64,000 bases of DNA from Streptomyces davaonensis JCM 4913 (GCF_000349325.1 NC_020504.1:8722326-8786325); one strand, 5' to 3'; shown: positions 8,539-17,820, counted from the first letter of the stretch. Notes: generated from the sequence alone by a model not told the origin. Program-made: numbers and translations.

Positions 8539-9060
8539 TCAGTTATCGTTCACCTCCGAGGATTCGGTTACAAAGCTACTCGACGAGATCCTCGGCAGCT
8601 CCGGTCCAGCTTTTGGGAGGCCGAGGTATTCAGGCGCAGCGGCGTTGTCTCTGGTTGCGTCCGCGAAGCGGGCGGCGGGCCTCGAAGGCGCGGGCCTGGA
8701 TGCGCTCGATCTCCGCTTATCCGTCGTCGATCGGGTTCCGGCATCGATTAGCATGCGGATGCCGGTATCCACCGACAGGACGCTTGCTCCGACGCCCTTG
8801 ACCACTTCGTCCAGGACAGCGGCGCGGTCGGTCGGGGTGAGCGGTCCCCACATGAAGCGAGCGGGCAGGGACTCGCCCGCAGGCCACCCCTCAGACTGTC
8901 CGGCCTGGTGGAGGCGTTGCACCACGCGCAGCAGGGCGGCGTACTTGTGGGTGCGGGCAGGCGCATGGCGGCGACCAGCGAGTCCAGCGGGCCGAGTGCG
9001 AGTTGAAGGGCGTAGCCGGACGGCAGAGCGGTCGGGTGGCGCACGACGGCGGGCGGGCAG
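8539..9060 (-). pseudogene. Phage portal protein remnant (frameshifted)
   Basis: Read leftward, one frame gives RHPTALPSGYALQLALGPLD and SLVAAMRL. After a single missing base near 8955 another frame gives RVVQRLHQAGQSEGW, then WGPLTPTDRAAVLDEVVKGV and VDTGIRMLIDAG. After a second lesion near 8740 a further frame gives AEIERIQAR beyond an in-frame stop (8717-8719), and the first frame resumes with DNAA..EYLGLP. This order of motifs is that of the C-terminal third of actinophage portal proteins (Gp6-like). Several frameshifts and the missing N-terminal two thirds mark it as a relic. In intact phages portal lies upstream of scaffold, the same order as here on the minus strand. Confidence 0.55.
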
Positions 9061-9062
9061 GC

Positions 9063-9752
9063 TTAAGCTGGTGCTGCTCGCAGACGGGCCAACAAGCCCT
9101 CCGTATCCGTTAGATCTGGAAGAACGACGTCGGCGCCAGCGGCGCGGAGTTCCGCCACCGAGTGGATACCGGAAGCGACAGCAATACAGCGCGCCTCGGC
9201 TGCATGTGCAGCACGCACATCGCGAGGCGTGTCTCCGATCAGCACGGTCGGCGTCGTCATCGCGAGGCCATGGGCGGCGTGAACCCGGGCACGGGCAGAG
9301 TCGACGAGACGGGCGCGGTCCTCACTGTCCTCGCCGTACCCGCCCACCGACATGTCGAGCAGGGCGTCGAGACCGAAAGCCCCCAGCTTGACGCGCGCAT
9401 TCGCGGCGATGTTGCCGGTGAGCACCGAGGAACAGATCTCGCTGTCCGCCGCGAGCACCTTCAACGCCTCCTGGACCCCGGGCAGAACCCTTCCCCGCCG
9501 CCGTAGATCTTCCTCGCGGCCCCGCCCGGCTTCCTCCAGGGCCCGCTGCGCCGATTCCCATCCGGGGACCTGCAGACCGTGCTGTACGAACATGTCACGC
9601 ATGATCGCCCGGTCTGTGCGCCCTTCCGTTGGCGCAGGCAGCTCGGCATCCCGCCCCGCGAGGGCCTTGAAGGCACTGGCGTAGATCTCTTTGCTCACGC
9701 CGGCGTTGTCTACGAGGGTGTGGTCCACGTCCCAGAGCACAATGAGCTGCAC
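9063..9752 (-). CDS. HAD-superfamily hydrolase (phosphoglycolate-phosphatase-like)
   Basis: A 229-residue haloacid-dehalogenase-type phosphatase. Motif I is LWDVDHTLVDN with nucleophile Asp8 and Asp10. The LTGN segment is motif II. The helical cap lies between residues about 15 and 90, and motif IV is LIGDTPRDVRAA. These enzymes dephosphorylate small phosphorylated metabolites; the substrate cannot be deduced. It is divergent from the HTH/PLD-like gene, with about 108 bp between starts. Confidence 0.85.
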   Translation of the reverse strand: MQLIVLWDVDHTLVDNAGVSKEIYASAFKALAGRDAELPAPTEGRTDRAIMRDMFVQHGLQVPGWESAQRALEEAGRGREEDLRRRGRVLPGVQEALKVLAADSEICSSVLTGNIAANARVKLGAFGLDALLDMSVGGYGEDSEDRARLVDSARARVHAAHGLAMTTPTVLIGDTPRDVRAAHAAEARCIAVASGIHSVAELRAAGADVVLPDLTDTEGLLARLRAAPA

Positions 9753-9797
9753 GCGCCCAGAGTATGCAGCGCGAACTGCCTGTTAGTAGTGCCCTCT

Positions 9798-9845
9798 TGG
9801 GACGTCCTGGTGTCCCACAAGATCTTGCCGCGTCCCGCGACGTCC
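9798..9845. promoter_or_regulatory. GACGTCC repeats upstream of the HTH/PLD-like gene
   Basis: TGGGAC and GTCCCA form an inverted repeat (9798-9803 and 9812-9817), with GACGTCCTG inside it and a second GACGTCCTG at about 9838. This is 20-60 bp ahead of the GTG of a helix-turn-helix protein, a usual place for autoregulation. The same 12-base word TGGGACGTCCTG recurs inverted at 11714-11725, beyond the HD gene. Confidence 0.3.
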
Positions 9846-9860
9846 TGCGAGGATGCGAAC

Positions 9861-10610
9861 GTGAACGAGCGGCTGCGTACAGTGATGATCCAGCGGAAGG
9901 TGTCCCCGGAGGACCTCGCGGCTGCGTGCGAAGTCGATCCCAAGACGGTAGAGCGCTGGATCAGCCTGGGCCGGCGGCCCCACCGCAAGCACCGCTGGGC
10001 GGCGTCGCAGGCCCTCGGGGTGGACGAGTCGTATCTGTGGCCGCCGGAGGAGGACGACACCCAGGGCCAGCCGACGGAGCAGGCGGAGCTCGTCGCCGCC
10101 TTTCCAAACCGCGCGAGCTTCCCACAGAAGTCCTGGGTCCGCCTCCTGCAGTCCGCGCAGGAACACATCGACGTCCTGGTGTTCAGCGGAACGTTCTTCG
10201 CCCAGACCAATCCGCGCGTGGCCGCGATGCTCGCCGAGCGCGCCGACGCCGGCGTTCAGGTCCGCCTCTGTTTCGGCGACCCGGCGGGCAAGGCGGTCGC
10301 CATCCGGGACGAAGAAGAAGGCATCGGCGGCACCCTCTCAGCAAAGATCAGGGCCTCCCTCACCTACTACCGCAAGCTGACCGGCACACCAGGGTGCGAG
10401 GTACGCCTCCACGACACCACCCTCTACAACAGCCTCTTCCGCTACGACGACGTGCTCCTGGTCAACCCCCATGTCTGGGGCCAGCCTGCCAGCGCCAACC
10501 CGCTGTTCGAGCTGCGACGCCTGGAGGAAGACGGCTGGTTCGACCACTACGCCGCCGGCTTCGACGCCGTCTGGGAGACTGCGAAGCCCTGGTCACCCGA
10601 GTCCATGTGA
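9861..10610 (+). CDS. XRE-type HTH protein with phospholipase-D-like C-terminal domain
   Basis: A 249-residue protein. Residues 1-55 form a Cro/XRE-like helix-turn-helix (MIQRKVSPEDLAAACEVDPK then TVERWI). Residues about 75-245 (SWVRLLQSAQEHIDVLVFSG, TNPRVAAMLAERADAGVQVR) resemble the phospholipase-D-like sensor domain found in many streptomycete XRE regulators. Clear HKD catalytic motifs were not found, so it is probably non-catalytic and ligand-sensing. The GTG at 9861 follows a GAGGA; a longer upstream reading has no family similarity. The NUDIX gene begins 15 bp downstream and is likely co-transcribed. Confidence 0.7.
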   Translation: MNERLRTVMIQRKVSPEDLAAACEVDPKTVERWISLGRRPHRKHRWAASQALGVDESYLWPPEEDDTQGQPTEQAELVAAFPNRASFPQKSWVRLLQSAQEHIDVLVFSGTFFAQTNPRVAAMLAERADAGVQVRLCFGDPAGKAVAIRDEEEGIGGTLSAKIRASLTYYRKLTGTPGCEVRLHDTTLYNSLFRYDDVLLVNPHVWGQPASANPLFELRRLEEDGWFDHYAAGFDAVWETAKPWSPESM

Positions 10611-10625
10611 GGAGCACGGCCCGCA

Positions 10626-11096
10626 ATGGGACGTACGGAGTACTGGTACGACAAGAACGCACCCAAGCCGAACACGTTGATCCCGGCGTGCAACATGCTC
10701 GTTGTCCAGGAGACGGACGGGTCGATCCTCCTGCAGCGCCGACGCGACACGGGTCAGTGGGCGCTCCCCGGCGGAGCCATGGATATTGGGGAATCTCCGT
10801 CCCAGTGCGCGGTCCGGGAGTGCAAGGAGGAGACCGGAATCGACGCCGTCGCCACCGGCCTTCTCGGCGTCTACTCGCCCCCGGAGCACGTGGTCGCCTA
10901 CACCGACGGCGAGATCCGGCAGGCATACGAGGTGACCGTGATCGGGCGACCTGTCGGCGGCGAACCGACCGTCAACGACGAAGCAGACGGCGTGCGCTGG
11001 GTCCTGCCGGGGGACCTGGACTCCTACGACATCCATCCCTCGATGCGCCGGCAGATCGCCCACTACCTCGACGGGACGTACCCTCACGTCGACTGA
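10626..11096 (+). CDS. NUDIX hydrolase
   Basis: A 156-residue NUDIX protein. The Nudix box is complete: Gly-x5-Glu-x7-Arg-Glu-x2-Glu-Glu-x-Gly, visible as GGAMDIGESPSQCAVRECKE followed by ETG at about residues 58-80. The N-terminus MGRTEYWYDKNAPKPNTLIP is typical of streptomycete NUDIX proteins found next to XRE/PLD-like regulators. Such enzymes cleave nucleoside diphosphate-linked compounds such as oxidised nucleotides, NDP-sugars or ADP-ribose. The exact substrate is unknown. An SD-like GGAGCA precedes the ATG. Confidence 0.88.
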   Translation: MGRTEYWYDKNAPKPNTLIPACNMLVVQETDGSILLQRRRDTGQWALPGGAMDIGESPSQCAVRECKEETGIDAVATGLLGVYSPPEHVVAYTDGEIRQAYEVTVIGRPVGGEPTVNDEADGVRWVLPGDLDSYDIHPSMRRQIAHYLDGTYPHVD

Positions 11097-11109
11097 GCGC
11101 CAGGCTCCC

Positions 11110-11667
11110 TCACTGCCCTGCCAAGATCAGCCGGGCTTCGACCCTGTATACAGCAGCTCGGAGTTCCTCATCGGCTTGACGGATGAATCGGCCGACGATG
11201 CTGTCGTGGTCGTACCGAGTGAGGATCTCCGCCAGCCGGGCGTCCACTGAGGTCGGGGTGCCGTCCGGGGTGGTCGTCATGTCGCAGTACACCAGGGCAT
11301 CCACCAGCCCGGCGTCGTCGAGGACCGGGAACTCGGCCTCCAACTCGCCCCGCAGCCCACGCTCTTCCGCCTCCAGCAACGCGCACGAGTGATTGGCGAC
11401 CAGCCGTACCAGGCGCTCGTCCGCAGCCGAACGGTCGCGCAGGTAGCGGGCCCCGTCCAGCGGGTGGAACCCTGTCGTGGCCAGCGATGGTGCGTACCCG
11501 ATGTCGTGCAGCATCGCCGCGGCCCACAGGAGTTCCGCATCCTTGCCCATGATCCCTGTCAGGGACTGCGCCTTTTCGGCGACGCCCTGAGAGTGCGCCC
11601 AGCGCCGGGGCAAGGGCTCGGAGAGAAGGGACTCGGCCAGGTCGCGAGCCCAGTCGGTGAGGTCCAT
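11110..11667 (-). CDS. HD-domain phosphohydrolase-like protein
   Basis: A 185-residue protein of the HD superfamily. It shows AAMLHDIGYAPSLATTGFHP with the HD metal pair, an upstream WAHSQGVAEKAQSL helix with the first histidine, and a downstream VANHSCA. HD proteins hydrolyse phosphomonoesters or nucleotides. It converges on the NUDIX gene (13 bp between stops); the two plus the XRE/PLD-like regulator form a small nucleotide-handling neighbourhood. No partner or pathway is evident. Confidence 0.85.
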   Translation of the reverse strand: MDLTDWARDLAESLLSEPLPRRWAHSQGVAEKAQSLTGIMGKDAELLWAAAMLHDIGYAPSLATTGFHPLDGARYLRDRSAADERLVRLVANHSCALLEAEERGLRGELEAEFPVLDDAGLVDALVYCDMTTTPDGTPTSVDARLAEILTRYDHDSIVGRFIRQADEELRAAVYRVEARLILAGQ

Positions 11668-11709
11668 GCTCGGCAGACTATGACGCCAGGCACGGCAAGA
11701 GAGCGCTGA

Positions 11710-12036
11710 TCAGCAGGACGTCCCAGGACGTCTCGCAGGCGCCCTGCTCGCGAAAATCGGGTCTTCGACGTCGAGATCCGACCTCAGCAGCTGGGCGGCG
11801 AGCTCCCCGATACCGGTTTCCCGGTAGAAGTCGAGCAACGGATGGCCCTCCGCGGCGAAGCGGGGCCACAGGAAATACGGTCCGACGTGATCGTCGGCGA
11901 ACGGGCGCTGCTCCAGCAGCGCAGTGACGATCTCGCGTCCTGCGGCGATCTGCTCGCCGCTGAGCACGCCGGGAATCACCACAAACCCCTGTTGGCGGAA
12001 CGCGGTCCGTGTCTCGCTGGTGATCACTGTCGCCAT
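11710..12036 (-). pseudogene. Phytanoyl-CoA dioxygenase-like, N-terminal fragment
   Basis: The 108-residue product starts like a phytanoyl-CoA dioxygenase-family Fe(II)/2-oxoglutarate oxygenase (RQQGFVVIPGVLSGEQIAAG, then FADDHVGPYFLWPRF and DFYRETGIGELAAQLL). It ends after FASRAPARRPGTSC, before any of the HxD...H iron ligands of the family. Intact members have 230-300 residues. The 3' part was not found in the other frames downstream, so this looks like a deletion. The truncation joint lies beside a GACGTCC repeat (11714-11732). Confidence 0.6.
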
Positions 12037-12229
12037 ACTGGTCAGTGCAGCAGGCAGCGTCTTTCCTCAGCAACTCAATTACCTGCGCCGCCCGTTGACG
12101 CTCCCATAAGAGCACCTGTGTCCTGTGCGCATGGCTCTGGCGGGCGATGCTGACTTGGTCTGTCTCGGAATGGCGTCGGCGGGTCGCTTCCCGCCCTGCG
12201 TGCCGTCAGGCTGTTCATGAGGGCGCCGC

Positions 12230-13504
12230 TTATCCATCGCCCCCTGCTCTGGCAGGGCCCTTCCAATCATCCAGGAGGACGTCAGCGACGGCCTCTTCGT
12301 AGACGGCGCGGTTCTCCCGCTTCATGGCCTCAGCAAGCCCTGGCTCCCAGAGGGTGCCCTGTGCCTTGCCGCTCAGGGGGACGTGATCGCTGTCGGCGCG
12401 AACCGCGCTGAGATAGTCCGCCGCGGTCATCCGCCAGGGTTCCGCCTGGTAGCGGGCGCGGAGCTGGTTGGTCATGTCGATGCCGGGCCAGTCGAAGTCC
12501 CCGTGATAGCGCAAGGTGCCGCCGGCTTCGACGATCAGCTGCGCGAGCCGGTGAAAGGCGGTCGAGGGACGACCTTCGGCACAGATCAGCGGCGGACTGC
12601 CGACACCGAGCTCACCGGCGGCGCGACGGAGCACAGCCGGGTTCTCGCAGACGTACACCGTTGGCAGGTTCACGGCGATCGGAAGGGTGATGAGCTGGTG
12701 GAGGGTGACGTGGAAGGGAGTGCCATAGCGGGCGGCGTCGGTGAGCCACTGGCCCAGGCCCTGGCCGGTCGCGGGGAGGTTGAGGACGAGGACACGGCTG
12801 GCGAGGTCGTCGACGATGACGTCGAAGGCGTCCCACAGCTCGCGCCGGGCCTCGGCTCCTGGTTCGAGTGGGATTCCACGTGCCATGGCCAGGGCTCGCA
12901 GGACCAGGGTCGGCAGCGAGCCGCGGCCGGAGTTGAGGGCTTTGGTGTCTCCTGTGGTGGCGTCGGCCAAGGCGGGCAGCATGATCGGTGGAGCGTCGCC
13001 GGGCCGGTTGTAGAGGTGTTCCAGGACGCGGACGGCCTGGCTGAAGAGGTGGGTGTCCTTCTTATTGATCAGTGCGGTGATCGTGCCGTCGGATGCGAGG
13101 CCGGCCAGCCACTGCCGGTACCAGGAGTGCTCGGCGTGCAGCCGGCTGGCCTCGCCCTCAAGGAGGATCGTCTGCCGGGCCTGATCGAGCGCGTTCCGCT
13201 CATCGGCGCGAAATCGCAGCTCGGGGCCGATCCGTTCCAGGAGGTCGCGGAGCGACATGCCGGTGACGTTGCAGACGCTCTGCTCCAACGCTGAGAGGGG
13301 GATGGTGATGCGGCGGACGTCGGCCGACCGGTACGTACCGGTAATGCCGATGATGGCGTTACGCTCGGCCGTGGTCGGGTTGGCCAGGCCGATGGAGCCC
13401 TTGATCTCGCCGCCGTGGCGCTCGAGCGAGCGCCGGGCAGCGGCCAGGAGCCGGCGGAACTCGGGGGCCCGATAGCGCTCGTATGCCTCTGCTGACCCGG
13501 TCAT
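12230..13504 (-). CDS. jetD: Wadjet type II JetD (DUF2399/TIGR02679), nuclease subunit
   Basis: A 424-residue protein of the DUF2399/TIGR02679 family, the JetD subunit of type II Wadjet anti-plasmid systems. Its C-terminal part carries a Toprim-like acidic set: Glu310 in ICAEGRPSTAF and the Asp336-Phe-Asp338 pair in YHGDFDWPGID. This matches the metal-dependent nuclease centre by which characterised JetD cleaves plasmid DNA that the JetABC motor has extruded. The N-terminal half (YERYRAPEFRRLLAAAR, then the IGITGTYRSADVRR region) is the arm domain. Its ATG overlaps the stop of jetC in an ATGA; it is the last gene of the operon. Roughly 190 bp to its left is gene-free. Confidence 0.9.
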   Translation of the reverse strand: MTGSAEAYERYRAPEFRRLLAAARRSLERHGGEIKGSIGLANPTTAERNAIIGITGTYRSADVRRITIPLSALEQSVCNVTGMSLRDLLERIGPELRFRADERNALDQARQTILLEGEASRLHAEHSWYRQWLAGLASDGTITALINKKDTHLFSQAVRVLEHLYNRPGDAPPIMLPALADATTGDTKALNSGRGSLPTLVLRALAMARGIPLEPGAEARRELWDAFDVIVDDLASRVLVLNLPATGQGLGQWLTDAARYGTPFHVTLHQLITLPIAVNLPTVYVCENPAVLRRAAGELGVGSPPLICAEGRPSTAFHRLAQLIVEAGGTLRYHGDFDWPGIDMTNQLRARYQAEPWRMTAADYLSAVRADSDHVPLSGKAQGTLWEPGLAEAMKRENRAVYEEAVADVLLDDWKGPARAGGDG

Positions 13505-16500
13505 TCTGCTTCCTCGGCATCGTCGTTTGTCGGCTCGTCCTCAGGGATGTCCGCGAGCAGTCCTGCCTCTGCAGGAACGTGCCGACGGGGCGTGAAGCCG
13601 AGGAGTTCGGCAGCCAGATCGTCGGATCCGGGATACTCAAGGTCATCGAGGATCTGCTCGCCGTCCCAGACCAGCAACATGGCGGAGACGGTGTGAGACG
13701 CCTCGTCATGCTTCATGTCGTAGTGCGAGATCTGCGGCACGTCGGGGTAGGTGATCCACAGGTCGTAGCCCGTCATGAAGAGGTCGAGGTCGAACTTAGC
13801 CGTGAGGGCGAGCAAGTCGGGGCGGTACTTCTCGTCGATGCCGGCGAAAGCCTCGTCAAGGGCGATCAGCCGCGGGCACGTGGGGTACGCCGAGCTGTAC
13901 TGGGCGTGGGCGGCTGCAAAGAGCGGCAGGTGGATGGAGGCGGACTTTTCGCCGCCGGACATCACGCTGTGCTTGGCCTTGGTGAGCAGTTCTCCCTTCT
14001 TCCGCTCCGCCTCGCTCATGCCTGGCCGGAACAGACGGAGCTCGAACTTGCGCCAGGCGCGGTAGTCCAGGACTTCCGCGATCACTTGCTGGTAGCTCCT
14101 CTTCTTGTCGGCAGCGGCCTTGGCGCGGATCTGGCTGCGCAGGTGGGAGCGGAGTTCGGCCAGTCCGGCCGGGCCGAGACCGGAGGCGTCCTTGTCGAGC
14201 AGTTTGTTGACGGCCTGCTGGGAGTCGGTGAGCGCGTCGGAGACGACCCAGTTGATGCCTACCGTCGTCCCGGAAGACATCGGCTTGGAGCGGGTGTCGG
14301 CGTCCATGCTCCTGACCAGATCGCGGGCGGCGACGGTGCGATCGTGGATCTGCTCGGCCAGCCCGGTCAGGAGTCCGTCCTCCAGGACAGTCCGTTCTTT
14401 GTCCTCCAGCAGCACGCTCTGATCAGCGAGCTGTTCGGCCAGGCGGCGGGCGAAGTCCGCCACGGGAGCTGGTCCTTCGCTGTCGGTGACCCGAGCCAGG
14501 ATGATGTCACCCGCCGGCTCCCACTCGAAGAGATAGCCCTGATCGGACTCCAGCAGGGCTGCCTCCAGCGCGGTGATAGCAGTAGAGATTTTGGTCGTCA
14601 CGGTCTTCAGGAGACTCGCGGTGATCGGCCGTCCTCGTGTTGCCTCGTCGAGCGCGTTGATCAAGGATGCGACGGACGCGGGGACGACGTTCTGGGCGGC
14701 CTCCATGCCCGTGAGGGAAGTGTCGGGCGAGGTCAGGCTGTCCATGAGGGCCTGGACTGCCTGCTCGGGGCTCGGCCACATGTCGTGCGGCAGCCAGACG
14801 GTCTCGGCGTTCGCTTCGAGGAGGCCGAGAAGGTCTGGCCGGGCATACGGCTCAAGCGTGAGCGTGGTGCGCACCTGCTCAGCCACGGCCGTGGCCAGTG
14901 CTGTACGGCCGAACTCCAGGGCATGGTCAGCCTTCAGAAGCCGGTCTCGCTGATCTTCCGCGTCCTTCTTCGCACGGCCGTACGTCTTCTGCGCTGCGGT
15001 GAGCTGCTCCTCCCCGTCCGCGATCTGCTGCAGAATCTCCTGCAGAGGGGCTTCGAGCGTCGCTTCCTGGGTGCGTAGACGTTCCTCCTGAACGGCGAAC
15101 TCATCCTTGCGCGCCTGTAGCGCCTCAGCCTGTTCTGCGCAGGACTCTGTATGCGCTGCGATGATCTCCCTGCGGCCGGTGATGTCGCGCTCGGCGGCAT
15201 CGGCCTGCTCACGGCAGGTGGAGAGCGCCTTCCCGGCGTCGGCGAAGTCGTCGATGGCCTGGGCGACGTTGTTCAGTTCCTCGCGGACGGTGGGCAGCCG
15301 TGCGGCCGTGGCAGCATGCCGAAGCTGCCGGTTCTTCTCATGGGCGCGCGCGATCGCCCCGTCGAGCCGCTTGCGGGTTTCGATGAGGCGGCGGCGGGCG
15401 CCGGCAACCTTCTCCGCCACCACGGCCACCTCGCCTACCGCATCGGTGATCGGCTGGGTGCGGGGGAGTTCATCCCTGGCGCAGTCGAAGTCGTCGAATG
15501 CTTCTTGCGCGTACCGCTGCTGCTCTTCGATGCCGGCGAGCTGAGCTTCCAGGGCGGCGATGGATTCGTCGAGCAGACGCAACCGTTCGCGCCGACGGGC
15601 GGCTCGCGCGGTGGCGCCGATGTACTCCGGCTGTTCCTTGGGATGCGCACCGACCTGGATGCCGAGGCAGAAGTGTGAGCCGGTCGTGACCATGGGAGCG
15701 CGCAGCGCGTCGTCTGTTGTAGAGATGTCCTCCGCCACGGCGATGGATGCCAGGACGGCCTGAACGGCCGCGGCGTCGACGAGCTGCTGATCTTCGACGA
15801 CCAGTACGTCGGCCAGGGTGGATCCGGTGGGCCGCTGTGCAGGAGGCAGCGGGCGCAGATAGGCGTCGGCGACCTTGTCGTGCAGTGCCTGGTCGGTCAG
15901 CGCAGGGTCGGGGTGCAGCCAGGCGGTGAGAAGGCCGGCCGCGTACAGGGCGCCCTCCACAGCGGCTGCATGGGCGTCCGGAACGTGATCGGCGAACTGT
16001 ACGAGCTGCCACAGCGGGGCGCCGGGCCGCTCATCGCGGCCGGCCGGACGCAGGTCACTGGGTGGGGGCGCGTCATCAGCCTCAGCGGCCACGGTGTCGC
16101 GCTCATCCTGTCTGCTGCTCAGAGCGTCCGCAGTGTCGCTGTGCTCCCGCTTCAAGGTCTCGACGCGGGTCAGGGCCCTGGTGCGGCGCTGGTCGGTGAG
16201 GGACCGAAACACCTCCGGCAGCGGCGTCGCTTCGGGTTCTCCCACCGCGTCGATGGCCGCGCGCAGTGCGTCACCGTCGGCGGCGGCCAGGACCGCGATG
16301 TCGTTGCCGCTGCTCCAGCGGCTGATGAATTCGTCCAGTTCCTGGCGGGCCGTGGTGCGGGCGATGGTGAGCGTCTCGGCTGCTGCGGCGGACTGCTGCT
16401 CGGCCTCGGTCAGCTCGCCGCTGGCCGCGTCGCAGTGGTCCTGCTCGCGATCCTGGTCTTTCGTGGCGTCCTCAAACGCGCTGAGGTGGGCGCGTACGTC

Positions 16501-17820
16501 CTCCAGTTCGCTGCGCCGCGCGGCTACGCGACCTGCTACGTCTGTGTCCAGTTCGGCACCAAGATCCAGCGTGGCGTCGTCGTGCAGGATGCCGCAGCGG
16601 CGTGCGGCGTCCATCAGGCTGTGGGTGTGCCGGGAGGCCGCTTTGCGTAGCTCATCGTGCCGCTGGACAGCGCGCTCAGCCTCCCCCTTGAGGGTGGCCA
16701 GGTTCTTCTGGGCCTGGTTGAGGTGGCGTTCGCTGTCGGCGATGCCCCGGCGTTCCGTGTGTACGCGGTCGCGCAGTTCATTGAGGTCGTCACGTTGCTT
16801 GATGGCGTCGTGGTTCTTGTACTCGGCCAGGCGGGCGCCGACTTCGTTGCACTGGCGTTCGGCGGTATCCCGCTCCTGTTGTGCGGAAGTCACCTGCCGC
16901 TCGGAGGTGCGGCGGTCCTCCGCGGCTTCCATGATCTTCTCGCACTGGGCGGCCGTGTCCTGGATGCGCCCGGTGACCTGGTCGACGCGGTCACGGGCAT
17001 GGGCGCGCAGGTAACTGGTGTATTCACGCAGGAAGTTCCGGACCGCGGTATCCGCCCCCGTAAGGGCGTTGAGGAGCGCTTGGATCTCGGCGAGGTTCTC
17101 GAAGTCGCGGGCGGCCTGCAGGATGAGGTCATCGTCGACGGGGCGCAGGCCGGCGGTGAGGGTGTCGGACAGCTTGACCGGGTCAAGATCCTTGGCCAGC
17201 AGCGGGCGTCGCAGCTGGAGCAGAAGGTTGACCAGCTGGCTGTAGCGCTCGCGGCCCAGCCCGAACAGCCGTTCGTCGATCTCTTGCCGGTACGCCTCCG
17301 CCGTATCGAAGATGGCCTTCTTACCCAGCAGCTTCTCCAGGGCCTTCTCCCGCAGCGGGCGCGAGGCGGCGTCCAGCAGGCCGAAGTCGATGCCGACTCT
17401 GCCGTCGGTGACGAAGAAGAAGCGGGCCGGCGTGGACATCGCCTTGGTCACCCGCATGCCGATCCCCACGGTGACGGCTTCACTGACCTCCCCGTCGGGG
17501 TCGGTGCGGGCAAATTCCATCCACACATAGCCGTAGGCGGATTCTTGCCCCTTGTAGAGCAGGTTCGATTTCATGGTCCGCTCCTCGCCGCTGAACGGAT
17601 CAAGACGCCTTGCGTCGAGGACACCGTCCAGCACGAGGGGGAACAGCACTTCGAGGGCCTTGGTCTTGCCGGAGCCGTTGTGCCCCCGCAGGACCAGTCG
17701 GCCATCGGCGAAGACGAACTCCTCGTCGGTGTAGTCCCAAAGACCGATCACTCCGGCGCGGGTGGGCTTGAAGCGAACCTCCGGCTCGTAAGCGGTGCGG
17801 GAGTGGGGGATGAGAGTCAT
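13501..17820 (-). CDS. jetC: Wadjet type II JetC, SMC/Rad50-like ATPase (TIGR02680)
   Basis: A 1439-residue SMC-like ATPase. Walker A GHNGSGKT is at residues 46-53 in a typical N-terminal head (FVFADGRLVLRGHNGSGKTK). The middle 1000 residues are long charged coiled coils interrupted by a hinge-like region (about 600-720). The C-terminal head has the ABC signature MSGGEKSASIHLPLFAAA and Walker B PRLIALDEAFAGID. JetC homologues dimerise and, with JetA and JetB, form a condensin-like loop extruder that senses small circular DNA and presents it to JetD. Start ATG overlaps the jetB stop (ATGA at 17820-17817) and its stop overlaps the jetD start. Full length, no frame defects. Confidence 0.93.
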   Translation of the reverse strand: MTLIPHSRTAYEPEVRFKPTRAGVIGLWDYTDEEFVFADGRLVLRGHNGSGKTKALEVLFPLVLDGVLDARRLDPFSGEERTMKSNLLYKGQESAYGYVWMEFARTDPDGEVSEAVTVGIGMRVTKAMSTPARFFFVTDGRVGIDFGLLDAASRPLREKALEKLLGKKAIFDTAEAYRQEIDERLFGLGRERYSQLVNLLLQLRRPLLAKDLDPVKLSDTLTAGLRPVDDDLILQAARDFENLAEIQALLNALTGADTAVRNFLREYTSYLRAHARDRVDQVTGRIQDTAAQCEKIMEAAEDRRTSERQVTSAQQERDTAERQCNEVGARLAEYKNHDAIKQRDDLNELRDRVHTERRGIADSERHLNQAQKNLATLKGEAERAVQRHDELRKAASRHTHSLMDAARRCGILHDDATLDLGAELDTDVAGRVAARRSELEDVRAHLSAFEDATKDQDREQDHCDAASGELTEAEQQSAAAAETLTIARTTARQELDEFISRWSSGNDIAVLAAADGDALRAAIDAVGEPEATPLPEVFRSLTDQRRTRALTRVETLKREHSDTADALSSRQDERDTVAAEADDAPPPSDLRPAGRDERPGAPLWQLVQFADHVPDAHAAAVEGALYAAGLLTAWLHPDPALTDQALHDKVADAYLRPLPPAQRPTGSTLADVLVVEDQQLVDAAAVQAVLASIAVAEDISTTDDALRAPMVTTGSHFCLGIQVGAHPKEQPEYIGATARAARRRERLRLLDESIAALEAQLAGIEEQQRYAQEAFDDFDCARDELPRTQPITDAVGEVAVVAEKVAGARRRLIETRKRLDGAIARAHEKNRQLRHAATAARLPTVREELNNVAQAIDDFADAGKALSTCREQADAAERDITGRREIIAAHTESCAEQAEALQARKDEFAVQEERLRTQEATLEAPLQEILQQIADGEEQLTAAQKTYGRAKKDAEDQRDRLLKADHALEFGRTALATAVAEQVRTTLTLEPYARPDLLGLLEANAETVWLPHDMWPSPEQAVQALMDSLTSPDTSLTGMEAAQNVVPASVASLINALDEATRGRPITASLLKTVTTKISTAITALEAALLESDQGYLFEWEPAGDIILARVTDSEGPAPVADFARRLAEQLADQSVLLEDKERTVLEDGLLTGLAEQIHDRTVAARDLVRSMDADTRSKPMSSGTTVGINWVVSDALTDSQQAVNKLLDKDASGLGPAGLAELRSHLRSQIRAKAAADKKRSYQQVIAEVLDYRAWRKFELRLFRPGMSEAERKKGELLTKAKHSVMSGGEKSASIHLPLFAAAHAQYSSAYPTCPRLIALDEAFAGIDEKYRPDLLALTAKFDLDLFMTGYDLWITYPDVPQISHYDMKHDEASHTVSAMLLVWDGEQILDDLEYPGSDDLAAELLGFTPRRHVPAEAGLLADIPEDEPTNDDAEEAE

